Assembly: GCF_004360145.1 (NCBI RefSeq)
Contig: NZ_ML178715.1
Location: 64,069 to 128,068, forward strand
DNA: 64,000 bases
DNA from: Aliiroseovarius marinus
Lineage (GTDB): Bacteria > Pseudomonadota > Alphaproteobacteria > Rhodobacterales > Rhodobacteraceae
Reading direction: 5' to 3'
Shown here: positions 17,620 to 26,400 of the stretch, one piece after another
How the letters are laid out: each line of letters opens with the position of its first letter
How positions within the stretch are numbered: position 1 is the first letter of the stretch
Translations under genes and position numbers: made by a program
Notes under the pieces: generated by a model
Databases searched by the model: none
What the model saw: the letters and a program-made list of their open reading frames with translations, nothing else
What the model was told of the DNA's origin: nothing

Positions 17620-18602
17620 TGACCAACACCATGCGCGCAATTCAGATCACCGAGCCCGGTGGTCCAGACGTCCTGCAACTGTGCGAAGAACCCATCCCGA
17701 CCCCGCGCCCGGGCGAGATCCTGATCAAGGTCGCCTATGCCGGGGTAAACCGCCCCGATGCGTTGCAACGTGCGGGCAGCTATGCCCCGCCCCCCACCGC
17801 AAGCCCCCTGCCCGGCCTTGAGGCCTCGGGCGAGGTTGTGGCGCTGGGCGACGGGGTGACCCAGTGGGCCGTGGGCGACAAGGTCTGTGCCCTTCTGCCC
17901 GGTGGTGGCTATGCAGAATACGCGACAACTCCGGCGGCCCACGCCCTGCGCATCCCCGACGGCATGGGGATGAAAGAAGCCGCCTGCCTGCCCGAAACCT
18001 TCTTCACCGTCTGGTCCAACGTCTTCATGCGCGGTGGGCTGCAAGCAGGCGAGCGGTTCTTGGTCCACGGTGGCAGCTCGGGCATCGGCACCACGGCCAT
18101 TCAACTGGCCAACGCCTTTGGTGCCCGCGTCTTCACCACCGCTGGCTCGGACGAGAAATGCGCCGTGTGCACCGATCTGGGGGCCGAACGGGCGATCAAC
18201 TATAAAGACGAAGATTTCGTCGAGGTACTGAAGCCCGAGGGCGGTGCCAACCTGATCCTCGACATGGTGGGTGGGGGCTATATCGCCCGCAACATCAAAT
18301 GTCTGGCCGTAGAAGGCCGCATGGTCCACATCGCCTTTCTGTCCGGCCCCAAGGCCGAGATCAACTTCGCGATGATCATGGCCAAACGCCTGACCGTCAC
18401 CGGATCGACCCTGCGCCCGCAATCGGATCTGGCCAAGGCCCGCATCGCCGAGGAACTGGCCGAGAAGGTCTGGCCCCTTCTGGATGCAGGCCGCATCGCG
18501 CCGGTCATGGATCAGGTCTTCGCGCTGGAAGACGCCAACAAAGCCCATGCCCGGATGGAAACCAGCCAGCATATCGGCAAGATCGTGTTGGAGATCCGCT
18601 AG
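17619..18602 (+). CDS. NAD(P)H-quinone oxidoreductase (zinc-less MDR, PIG3-like)
   Basis: A 327-aa medium-chain dehydrogenase/reductase without catalytic zinc, of the TP53I3/PIG3 quinone-reductase group. It has the N-terminal GroES-like fold (PRPGEILIKVAYAGVNRPDALQR, PGLEASGEVVALG) and a Rossmann domain with HGGSSGIGTTAIQLA near residue 145. It probably reduces quinones or enones with NADPH. The gene overlaps the COQ9 stop codon by one base and its own stop overlaps the sulfotransferase start, so the three form a tight operon. A second in-frame ATG lies four codons in. Confidence 0.9.
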   Translation: MTNTMRAIQITEPGGPDVLQLCEEPIPTPRPGEILIKVAYAGVNRPDALQRAGSYAPPPTASPLPGLEASGEVVALGDGVTQWAVGDKVCALLPGGGYAEYATTPAAHALRIPDGMGMKEAACLPETFFTVWSNVFMRGGLQAGERFLVHGGSSGIGTTAIQLANAFGARVFTTAGSDEKCAVCTDLGAERAINYKDEDFVEVLKPEGGANLILDMVGGGYIARNIKCLAVEGRMVHIAFLSGPKAEINFAMIMAKRLTVTGSTLRPQSDLAKARIAEELAEKVWPLLDAGRIAPVMDQVFALEDANKAHARMETSQHIGKIVLEIR

Positions 18603-19249
18603 TGCCCTATATCGAACATGGCGGAAAACGGATCCTGTTCGTCCACATCCCCAAGACGGGCGGGTCTTCAGTCGAAGACTGGCTCGCCTCGATTGCGCCG
18701 CTTCGGCTGCATAACCCGATCCCGACCAACGGGCTGCGCCTGACCCCGCAGCACCTGCGGATGACGGATATCGAAGCCATGTTCGGCGCGGATTATTTCG
18801 ACTTTGTCTTTGCCATCGTGCGTGACCCGTACAAGCGGATCGAATCCGAATTCAAAATGCGCACGGAACGCTCGGCCGATGTGATCGCGTCGAAAGGCCG
18901 TTTCCAGTCATGGCTGGATCGCGTACTGAACAAGGCCAAGACGGATCCGTTCTTTCTGGACGGCCACCTGATCCCACAATGGGACTTCCTGACCGAGGCC
19001 TGCACGATCTATCGGTTCGAGGATGGCATTGGCGAGATCATCAAGGACGTGGCCGAGAAAACCCGCCTACCCCTGCCCCACGAGATCCCGCACCATCGTG
19101 GCTCAAAACCCCAGCAGGTCGAGATCAACTGGACGGCGCACGGCACGATCACGACGAACCAGAAGTACCGGGCAGATTTCGAAAACCTCGGCTACGAGAT
19201 GCGGAAAACGAGCTTTAAGGCGCGCGTGGTTCACCTTTTGAGGTCGTAA
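18602..19249 (+). CDS. Sulfotransferase family 2 domain protein
   Basis: A 215-aa P-loop sulfotransferase-type protein. The PAPS 5'-phosphosulfate loop is VHIPKTGGSSVEDWL near residue 17 and the 3'-phosphate region is IVRDPYKRIESEF near residue 75, both as in family 2 sulfotransferases of carbohydrates. The acceptor is unknown. Translation starts at GTG 18602, which overlaps the stop of the quinone reductase; the open frame upstream is only a shadow of that gene. Its presence in a quinone-related operon is unusual, and the glycan locus with more sulfotransferases is about 20 kb away. Confidence 0.82.
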   Translation: MPYIEHGGKRILFVHIPKTGGSSVEDWLASIAPLRLHNPIPTNGLRLTPQHLRMTDIEAMFGADYFDFVFAIVRDPYKRIESEFKMRTERSADVIASKGRFQSWLDRVLNKAKTDPFFLDGHLIPQWDFLTEACTIYRFEDGIGEIIKDVAEKTRLPLPHEIPHHRGSKPQQVEINWTAHGTITTNQKYRADFENLGYEMRKTSFKARVVHLLRS

Positions 19250-19891
19250 CTACTTGATCGGATCCAGCAACGCCCGCTGCGCCGTGCAATCGCGCACCAC
19301 GTCGCGGGCGCATGTTCTGGGTTCGAGGTCTTTGGTCAGGCACAGGCGCGCCTCTTGGATGCGGTCGGCTTTGCAGGTGATGGTCAGCATGTCCGCGTGC
19401 CAGTCGGGATTGGCCTGAAGGAATGCCTCTTCCACCACGGACGCAGGCAGGCGCACGGAATTGGTTAGTTTGCGGAACACTTCGGGGCGGTTCACGGCGC
19501 CAAATGCCTTTCGCACGAGGTCATAGTACACTTCGGCTTCAATGCCCGCGCAGGACCCGTGTTTCTTCCACTGATACCATGCGGCCCCACCCGTACCGAA
19601 CAGATCGGCCTGTGCTGCGGTCATGGATCGGGACGGCGCACGCACGGCGGTTTTGCAATAGCTCGGCCAGCCGTTTTCGTATTGCGGCCACAGCCCATGC
19701 ACGACCCAGCCCAGATCGCGTGACGGATCGCATTGCTCGGACCCGCGCTGATCGCCGGTCGTGGCACACCAGTTGGGAGACCAGCTGAGTGACAGGACGT
19801 AGTAATCGAAATCCCCGGCGCGTTCGCCCTCGGCCACGCAGGCCCATGCTGCACTCAGCCAGATCAAGCCGCTCAAGACCAGTTGACGCAT
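19250..19891 (-). CDS. Ribonuclease T2 family protein
   Basis: Secreted or periplasmic endoribonuclease of the T2 family (213 aa) with a signal peptide ending near CVAEG. CAS I is VVHGLWPQYENGWPSYC with catalytic His65; CAS II is WYQWKKHGSCAG with His111. In canonical members the residue four before this histidine is the catalytic glutamate (as in HEWxKHGTC); here it is Gln107, so activity may be altered. Several cysteines fit the family's disulfides. It converges with the preceding sulfotransferase gene with no gap. Confidence 0.88.
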   Translation of the reverse strand: MRQLVLSGLIWLSAAWACVAEGERAGDFDYYVLSLSWSPNWCATTGDQRGSEQCDPSRDLGWVVHGLWPQYENGWPSYCKTAVRAPSRSMTAAQADLFGTGGAAWYQWKKHGSCAGIEAEVYYDLVRKAFGAVNRPEVFRKLTNSVRLPASVVEEAFLQANPDWHADMLTITCKADRIQEARLCLTKDLEPRTCARDVVRDCTAQRALLDPIK

Positions 19892-20038
19892 TTGCCCTTC
19901 CCTCTTTCACCTTCCTTCCTTATATAGACCCCAAGTTCCCCGACAACGGAAACCCGTCTGGAAGGTCAGAAGACGCCAGACAGCCCAGCCAGGGCGCGGG
20001 AAAGTTGTATCCGGGCCGATATTGTAAGGAGTGTTCAG

Positions 20039-20776
20039 ATGAGCAAACTGATCATGGCAAAAGCCACCGCTGTTTGGCTGGTGGACAACACGACGATCAG
20101 CTTCAAGCAGATCGCGGATTTCTGTGGCCTGCACGAGCTGGAAGTGCAGGGCATTGCGGATGGCGACGTCGCCACCGGTGTTAAAGGTTTCGATCCGGTA
20201 GCCAACAACCAGTTGGATCAAGAAGAGATCGACAAGGCCGAAGCGAACCCGCTGCACAAGCTGAAGCAGAAGTTCTATGCCGCAGCCGCCGGTGAAGAAA
20301 AACGCCGTGGCCCGCGCTATACGCCGCTGTCCAAGCGTCAGGACCGTCCGAACTCGATCCTGTGGCTGGTGAAGTTCCACCCGGAACTGGCCGACGCCCA
20401 GATCGCGAAGCTGGTCGGCACCACCAAGCCGACCATTCAGGCAATCCGCGAGCGCACCCACTGGAACATCCAGAACATGGAGCCCATCGACCCGGTTGCT
20501 CTGGGTCTGTGCCGTCAGAGCGAGCTGGACCAGGCCGTTCAGAAAGCCGCTGCCAAGCAGGCTAAAGAGGGTGGCGTCATGTCGGATGACGAGCGCCGCA
20601 AGCTGGTTTCGACCGAGCAGAGCCTGGCAATGGATACCGAGCCCAAGATGCCCAGCGCCATCGAAGGGCTGGAAACCTTCTCGTTGTCCGATGCACCGGA
20701 AGAGAAAGAGGAAGAACTGCCCGATGCAGACAGCTTCTTCAACCTTCCGGACTCGACCGACGAAGACGACGAATAA
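20039..20776 (+). CDS. trcR: Cell cycle transcriptional regulator TrcR (DUF1013)
   Basis: A 245-aa protein of the DUF1013 family, restricted to Alphaproteobacteria and known as TrcR in Caulobacter, where it contributes to cell-cycle gene expression with RNA polymerase. The conserved part (MAKATAVWLVDNTT, QIADFCGLHELEVQGIADG, HPELADAQIAKLVGTTKPT) contains two helix-turn-helix-like segments and fills the first 170 residues. The last 70 are acidic and probably disordered. AAGGAGTG precedes the ATG at 20039. It is monocistronic with a strong terminator. Confidence 0.92.
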   Translation: MSKLIMAKATAVWLVDNTTISFKQIADFCGLHELEVQGIADGDVATGVKGFDPVANNQLDQEEIDKAEANPLHKLKQKFYAAAAGEEKRRGPRYTPLSKRQDRPNSILWLVKFHPELADAQIAKLVGTTKPTIQAIRERTHWNIQNMEPIDPVALGLCRQSELDQAVQKAAAKQAKEGGVMSDDERRKLVSTEQSLAMDTEPKMPSAIEGLETFSLSDAPEEKEEELPDADSFFNLPDSTDEDDE

Positions 20777-20783
20777 GATCCCA

Positions 20784-20810
20784 AACCCCGGCCCCGCGCC
20801 GGGGTTTTTC
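20784..20810 (+). terminator. Rho-independent terminator of trcR
   Basis: A perfect 9-bp stem (AACCCCGGC with GCCGGGGTT) with a 5-base loop is followed by TTTTTC, eight bases after the trcR stop codon. Confidence 0.93.
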
Positions 20811-20915
20811 GTTGCCGGATCCGTGCGCCTCAAATTTTCCGGGTCTTGTTAAGTTCCTGTTCACCGTGATCGACGATGCTGCCTTGGACAGTTTCGGAAG
20901 ACCGGAGAACCGGGG

Positions 20916-23117
20916 ATGAAAATCGAAGATATTCTTGCACAGGAACGGCGGGCCAGAATGGCCGCTGAACGGCTGTTGGCCCAGAAACAGGCCGAGCTAT
21001 CGGATGCCAACCGAATACTGTCTTTGCACGCATTATCACTGTCGGACGAGATTACCGAGACCCGCGAAGTCGTCGAGGAAATCAAAGGGGAGAACACCCA
21101 GGTCCGCGCAGACCTAGAGCGTGCCAACAAGGAAGTGGTGATTGCCAAACGGCGGCTGTGGGATTCGCTGGAGACCATCGAAGATGGGTTCGCCGTCTTC
21201 GATCAGACCGACCGCATGATTGCCGCCAACAGCGCTTATCTGAAGCCCTTCGATGGTCTAACCTGTGTGGCGCCGGGCATCCGCTATGTCGATATCCTGA
21301 GCATCGCCACAGAAGAAGGCATCGTGGATATTGGCGACCTGCGCCCGCTGGTGTGGCGCGATATGATGCTGGCGCGCTGGCATGCCCCCAAACGCGATCC
21401 GCTGAATTTGCGCCTGTGGGACGGCACCCATATCCGGCTGATCGACCGACGCTCGCGCGATGGGGATATGGTGTGCCTTGGGCTGAACATCACCGAAACC
21501 ATCACCTATCAAACCAAGTTGAAAGAGGCCCGCCACCGTGCCGAGGCCGCAAACCGAGCCAAGTCCGCCTTCCTTGCCAATATGAGCCACGAAATTCGCA
21601 CGCCAATGAACGGCGTTGTTTCGATGGCCGAGCTGATGGCGGAAGGCGAGCTGGACGACGAACAGCGCCTGTATGTGGATACGATCCGCAAATCCGGCGA
21701 GGCGCTTTTGACCATCATCAACGACGTGCTGGACTACTCGAAGATCGAAGCCGCGAAGTTGGCGCTCCACCCTGAGCCCTTCGATCTTGAGAAAACCATC
21801 CTGGACGTGGTGACCCTGCTACAGCCCACCGTGCAGGAAAAAGGCATCCAGCTGTCGATTGATTTCGACCTGTTCATGCCCACGAAATTCATGGGTGACG
21901 CAGTACGCTTGCGGCAGATTTTGACCAACCTGATCGGCAACGCGGTCAAGTTCACGTCGGAAGGGCATGTGTTGGTCCGCGCAATCGGTCTGCCTGCTGA
22001 CGATGACAAGGATTACCGCGTGCATCTCTCGGTCGAAGACAGTGGCATCGGTATTCCAAAGGACAAGCAAGCCCACATCTTTGGCGAGTTCAATCAGGTC
22101 GAGGACGAACGCAACCGCCGCTATGAGGGCACCGGACTGGGCCTTGCCATCGTCAAGCGCCTCGTCAAGCTGATGGACGGTGAGATCTGGCTGGAAAGCG
22201 AAGAGGGCGAGGGCTCGTGCTTTGGGTTCAACATCTCGCTACCCGCGCTCGAACATGTGGTCGAACCCAACCTGCCGGATGCACCGGGCAAAGCCGTGCT
22301 GGCCCTGACTGACGGGCTGAACAAGACTATCTTAGAAAAACGCCTTAAGGCGCTGGGGTTTGAGGTCACGCTGACCTCAGCGACCGCCAATTTAATGGAT
22401 ATGTGCCATGGCGCACGGCTGGTTTTCGTGGACGAGGCGCTTTGTGCGACCGCGTCATCAGTTGCCAATCCGTTATCGGCTCTGAAATCCGCTTACCCTG
22501 ACAGCACTCTGATCCTTCTAACCCCTCCGCAGAAACGCGAACCAGATTGCAGCTGCACTGCCGTCACGTCCTATATCCTGCACACCCCTGTCTTGCGTGA
22601 GGTGCTGTTCGACACGCTCAGCCAGATCAGTTCAGCGCCCAAGGTGCTGCCCGAGGAACCGCCACAGGTCGACACCCAACCCGAAGATACCGTCACACCC
22701 GTCGATCATACCCGCGCCATGCGTGTGCTGGCCGCCGAGGATAATAAGACCAACCAGCTGGTGTTCTCGAAGCTGGTCAAATCCCTGAACATCGACCTGC
22801 GCTTTGCCAATAATGGGCTGGAAGCGGTCGAGGCATTCTTGGATTTCAAGCCTGACCTGATCTTCATGGACATTTCGATGCCCGAGGTCGACGGCAAAGA
22901 AGCCACCCGTCGCATTCGCTTGATCGAGCAAGATCAGAACATGCCCCGCACCCGCATCGTCGCCCTGACCGCGCATGCGATGACAGGCGATGCGGAAGAG
23001 GTCATGGCATTCGGATTGGACAACTACCTAACCAAACCGCTGCGCAAATCGGTCATTTTTGACGAGATCATGGGCAGTTGCCCCGGTGACGCGACGGCGC
23101 CGATGGACGACGTCTGA
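20916..23117 (+). CDS. Hybrid sensor histidine kinase/response regulator
   Basis: A 733-aa cytoplasmic hybrid kinase without membrane segments. Order: an N-terminal coiled coil (1-80), a PAS-like domain (about 82-200, ETIEDGFAVFDQTDRMIAAN), HisKA with phospho-acceptor His225 in NMSHEIRTP, HATPase_c with the N box ILTNLIGNAVKF, DSGIGIP and GTGLGLAIV, a degenerate receiver-like segment (about 455-570), and a C-terminal receiver with Asp652 in IFMDISMPEVDG and lysine in LTKPLR. It likely senses an internal signal and passes phosphate to an unknown histidine phosphotransferase or regulator. No partner is adjacent. Confidence 0.93.
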   Translation: MKIEDILAQERRARMAAERLLAQKQAELSDANRILSLHALSLSDEITETREVVEEIKGENTQVRADLERANKEVVIAKRRLWDSLETIEDGFAVFDQTDRMIAANSAYLKPFDGLTCVAPGIRYVDILSIATEEGIVDIGDLRPLVWRDMMLARWHAPKRDPLNLRLWDGTHIRLIDRRSRDGDMVCLGLNITETITYQTKLKEARHRAEAANRAKSAFLANMSHEIRTPMNGVVSMAELMAEGELDDEQRLYVDTIRKSGEALLTIINDVLDYSKIEAAKLALHPEPFDLEKTILDVVTLLQPTVQEKGIQLSIDFDLFMPTKFMGDAVRLRQILTNLIGNAVKFTSEGHVLVRAIGLPADDDKDYRVHLSVEDSGIGIPKDKQAHIFGEFNQVEDERNRRYEGTGLGLAIVKRLVKLMDGEIWLESEEGEGSCFGFNISLPALEHVVEPNLPDAPGKAVLALTDGLNKTILEKRLKALGFEVTLTSATANLMDMCHGARLVFVDEALCATASSVANPLSALKSAYPDSTLILLTPPQKREPDCSCTAVTSYILHTPVLREVLFDTLSQISSAPKVLPEEPPQVDTQPEDTVTPVDHTRAMRVLAAEDNKTNQLVFSKLVKSLNIDLRFANNGLEAVEAFLDFKPDLIFMDISMPEVDGKEATRRIRLIEQDQNMPRTRIVALTAHAMTGDAEEVMAFGLDNYLTKPLRKSVIFDEIMGSCPGDATAPMDDV

Positions 23118-23879
23118 TCACCCCTCGTCGCGCAGGAACACCGGCTGGTCCGGGGTGCTCATCTCGGGCTGGTATTGGTAACCGCCCAGATCGAACTCGG
23201 TCAGGGCCGCAGGATCGCGCAGGCGATTTTGCACCACATAGCGCGCCATCGATCCACGCGCCTTCTTGGCATAGAAGCTGACCACTTTCGGCGCGCCGTT
23301 CTTCATCTCCATGAATTGGGGCGTGATCACGCGCAGCGCCAACCGGTCCTTCTGCACAGCCGAGAAATACTCGACCGAGGCACAATTCACCAAAACCTCG
23401 CTTTGGGTCTCGTCACCCGCTGAGTTCAAAGCATCCGCAATGCGCGGCCCCCAGAATTCATAGAGGTTCTTGCCGCGCGGGTTCTGCATCCGCGTGCCCA
23501 TCTCAAGCCGGTGCGGCGCGATCTGGTCGCGTGGGCGCAACAGGCCGTAAAGGCCCGACAGCAGACACAGATGGTCATCGGCATAGCGTAACGCGTCTTC
23601 ATCCAGACTGGGCGCATCAAGGCCCGCATAGGTATCGCCCGCGAACATCTCGATCGCAGGCTTTTCACCTTCGCCACTGCCAAACGCGTCGAAGCGCTCG
23701 GCATTCAGCGCACCAAGCTTGGGCGAGATATGCATGAGCTTTTGCAGCCCCTCCGCCCCGACACCCCGCGCGGTTTCCGCCAGAATTTCGGCCTGATCCA
23801 AGAACCGAGGCCGCGTGCCCGCCCCGTTCAGGGCCGGTTTTTCGTCCAATCGTTTGGCAGGGGAAACCACAACCAGCAT
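23118..23879 (-). CDS. yaaA: Peroxide stress protein YaaA
   Basis: A 253-aa DUF328/YaaA protein. In E. coli YaaA lowers free intracellular iron during hydrogen peroxide stress, limiting DNA damage; the fold binds DNA. Conserved features here are the N-terminal MLVVVSPAKRLD, the LSGLYGLLRPRDQIAPHRLEMG stretch in the middle, NCASVEYFSAV, and the C-terminal KKARGSMARYV. It begins one base after the recQ stop codon, so the two genes are co-transcribed, which fits a DNA-protection theme. Confidence 0.95.
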   Translation of the reverse strand: MLVVVSPAKRLDEKPALNGAGTRPRFLDQAEILAETARGVGAEGLQKLMHISPKLGALNAERFDAFGSGEGEKPAIEMFAGDTYAGLDAPSLDEDALRYADDHLCLLSGLYGLLRPRDQIAPHRLEMGTRMQNPRGKNLYEFWGPRIADALNSAGDETQSEVLVNCASVEYFSAVQKDRLALRVITPQFMEMKNGAPKVVSFYAKKARGSMARYVVQNRLRDPAALTEFDLGGYQYQPEMSTPDQPVFLRDEG

Positions 23880-23880
23880 G

Positions 23881-25923
23881 TCAGTCCTCTTCGCTTAGAA
23901 TTTCCAAAAACGCGGGGCCGAACCGTTCGGCCTTGGCGTCATTCATCCCCGGCATACGGCCCAGATCTCCGATGCTCATCGGTTTGCGTTCAGCAATTTT
24001 ACGTAGGGTGCCGGGCGCAATGGTCAAGTATTTCCCGGTGCCATCTTCGCCACGCAGCAGTTCCGTCGCGGCGTCCTGCAACCGGTCAAACAGACTGCCC
24101 GCCGCGCGGCCGGCCAGTTTGCGGCGGGCGGGGTGCATGTGCTCGACCTCGCCTGCGATGACTTGAAGGAAGTCGGCCCCATAGCTTTCCAACTTCTTCG
24201 CGCCAACGCCGCCAATCCGCGCCATGTCGTCCAACGTGGCGGGTCGGGTTTCGGCCATTTCGATCAGGGTTTTGTCGGTGAAGACCACATAGGCGGGGAC
24301 GCGGGCGGCCTCGGCCAGCGCGCGGCGTTTGGCTTTGAGCGCCGAGAGCAGCGGCGCGTCTTCCTCAGACACCAGCATCTTGGCGGCAGGCCTGCGCGCA
24401 GCTTTCAACGTGTCGCGCCGAAGCGTGACCTGCGCCTCGCCCCGCAGGACCGGATGCGCCTTTTGCGTGATGCGCAGCGCGCCGTGGCGTTCCGGATCGG
24501 GTCGCACCAGATCCAGCCCCAGCATCTGCCGGAAGATCGCCTGCCACATCGGCTTTGTATGGTCCTGCCCCACCCCGAAGGTCGGCAGGCTGTCATGGCC
24601 ACGTTCCTGCACACGATCCGTCATCGTTCCGCGCAGAATGTCGATCAGATGCCCTGCGCCAAAGCTTTCGTCCGTGCGCAGAATGGCCGACAGCGCCTTC
24701 ATCACGTCGACCGTTCCGTCGAACAGATCTGGAGGGTTGGAGCAGAGGTCGCAATTCCCACAAGGTTCAGCCTCTTCCCCGAAATAGGCCAGAAGCTGCT
24801 GGCGGCGGCAACCATGTGCCTCGGCCAGACCCAGAAGCGCATTCAGACGCCCGTGATCAGCAGCGCGGCGTTCCGGCGGGGCAAGCCCTTCGTCGATCTG
24901 GGTGCGGCGAAAGCGGATGTCGTCGGCACCGAACAGGGTCAAAGTTTCGGCTGGCGCGCCATCGCGGCCCGCGCGGCCGATTTCTTGGTAGTAGGCTTCA
25001 ATGGATTTCGGCAGATCGGAATGGGCGACCCAGCGGATGTCTGGCTTGTCGACGCCCATGCCGAAGGCGACTGTGGCGACCACGATCAGCCCGTCTTCCT
25101 GTTGGAAACGGCGTTCGACCTCGCGGCGGTCATCGGGCTCCATGCCGCCATGATAATGCACGGCCGCGTGGCCCGCATCGCGCAGAGCGTTGGCCAAGGT
25201 TTCAGTCCGGGCGCGCGTTCCAGAATAGACGATGCCCGACTGGCCCTTGCGGGCAGCGGCAAAGGACAGAATTTGTTGGCGGGGCGAATTCTTGGCGGCA
25301 AAGGCCAGATGGATGTTGGGTCGGTCAAAGCCCCGCAAGAACGCAGCGGGGGCGACACCGTCAAACAGCTTCTCGACAATCTCGGCCCGGGTTTCTTCAT
25401 CGGCGGTCGCGGTAAAGGCGGCGAGAGGTACGTCCAACATGCGGCGCAGCTCGCCGATCCTCAGATAGTCGGGGCGGAAATCGTGGCCCCACTGGCTGAC
25501 GCAATGCGCCTCGTCCACGGCGATCAGGCTGGTGCCGATCCGACGCAAAAGGTTCAGCGTCCCGCCCGAGGCCAAACGCTCGGGCGCCATATACAGCAGC
25601 TTCAGCTCGCCGCGCTCCAACGCGTCAAACACCGCATCGGTTTCTTCCTGCGTGTTGCCCGAGGTCAGCGCCCCCGCCGACACGCCCGCCGCCTGCAGCC
25701 CACGGACTTGGTCGCGCATCAGGGCAATCAGCGGCGAAATCACCACCGTCACCCCGTCGCGCACCAGCGCAGGCAATTGAAAGCACAGGGATTTTCCACC
25801 ACCCGTTGGCATGATCGCCAAGGTGTTCTGACCATCACACACGGCCTGCACGATCTCGGCCTGACCGGGCCGAAAGTCATCGAAGCCGAAAACGGATTTC
25901 AGAAGATCAAGGTCGCGGGGCAT
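23881..25923 (-). CDS. recQ: ATP-dependent DNA helicase RecQ
   Basis: 3'-5' superfamily 2 helicase of recombination and repair (680 aa). Visible are Walker A MPTGGGKSLCFQLP near residue 40, DEAH in AVDEAHCVSQWGHDFR, motif VI QEIGRAGRDG, the zinc-binding cysteines CGNCDLC after about residue 375, the winged-helix region, and an HRDC domain (ALKAKRRALAEAARVPAYVVF). A second HRDC-like segment ends the protein (TIAPGTLRKIAERKPMSIGDL), making it longer than E. coli RecQ. It heads a two-gene unit with yaaA. Confidence 0.96.
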   Translation of the reverse strand: MPRDLDLLKSVFGFDDFRPGQAEIVQAVCDGQNTLAIMPTGGGKSLCFQLPALVRDGVTVVISPLIALMRDQVRGLQAAGVSAGALTSGNTQEETDAVFDALERGELKLLYMAPERLASGGTLNLLRRIGTSLIAVDEAHCVSQWGHDFRPDYLRIGELRRMLDVPLAAFTATADEETRAEIVEKLFDGVAPAAFLRGFDRPNIHLAFAAKNSPRQQILSFAAARKGQSGIVYSGTRARTETLANALRDAGHAAVHYHGGMEPDDRREVERRFQQEDGLIVVATVAFGMGVDKPDIRWVAHSDLPKSIEAYYQEIGRAGRDGAPAETLTLFGADDIRFRRTQIDEGLAPPERRAADHGRLNALLGLAEAHGCRRQQLLAYFGEEAEPCGNCDLCSNPPDLFDGTVDVMKALSAILRTDESFGAGHLIDILRGTMTDRVQERGHDSLPTFGVGQDHTKPMWQAIFRQMLGLDLVRPDPERHGALRITQKAHPVLRGEAQVTLRRDTLKAARRPAAKMLVSEEDAPLLSALKAKRRALAEAARVPAYVVFTDKTLIEMAETRPATLDDMARIGGVGAKKLESYGADFLQVIAGEVEHMHPARRKLAGRAAGSLFDRLQDAATELLRGEDGTGKYLTIAPGTLRKIAERKPMSIGDLGRMPGMNDAKAERFGPAFLEILSEED

Positions 25924-25983
25924 GTGTGTGCTGCTCGGTGTTTTGCCAGCACAATCCCATGCCCGCGCGTGGGCAGCAAGGGG

Positions 25984-26274
25984 TTAGTAGGCGGCCGAGT
26001 ACAAAGCGTCGTTCAGCACGATCCGAATGGCCATCAGCGCAATCAGGGCGACCAGCGGCGCCAGATCCAGATTACCCAAGTTGGGCAGGAAGCCACGGAT
26101 TCGGGAATAGATCGGCTCGAGCAGTTTATTCAGGCCGAACCAGATCTGCGCGACGATCGGCTGGCGCAGGTTCAGCACCTGGAAATTGATCAGCCAAGAC
26201 ATGACGATGTGCACGATCAGGATGAACCAAGCAATTTCGGTAAGCATCAGAAGGATTTTAAGAATGCTGATCAT
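25984..26274 (-). CDS. YggT family membrane protein
   Basis: A 96-aa integral membrane protein of the YggT family with two hydrophobic segments: about residues 2-30 (ILKILLMLTEIAWFILIVHIV) is split over the first helix, and a second at about 65-85. Between them lies the family motif NPIVAQIWFGLN-like stretch (here RQPIVAQIWFGLNKLLEPIYSRIR). The role is unclear; homologues affect osmotic shock tolerance or division-related functions. The ATG at 26274 has AAGGAG six bases before it; an upstream in-frame start at 26304 is less likely. Confidence 0.88.
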   Translation of the reverse strand: MISILKILLMLTEIAWFILIVHIVMSWLINFQVLNLRQPIVAQIWFGLNKLLEPIYSRIRGFLPNLGNLDLAPLVALIALMAIRIVLNDALYSAAY

Positions 26275-26400
26275 GTCGGCTCCTTGCAAGTTGGTCACAC
26301 CCATCTAGGTCGCCTGACCCGCAAGAGCAAGGGTGACGCGCGGTTGGCATTGACGTTTGGGGAAAGGCGCGGCAGGGCAACCACATTCATAGGAGCCGCC

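Noticed and set aside
24133-26400. A very long plus-strand open frame across recQ and yggT
   Set aside because: It is antisense to recQ, whose helicase motifs are unmistakable. Only its last part, from 26,401, has a ribosome site and family homology and is annotated.
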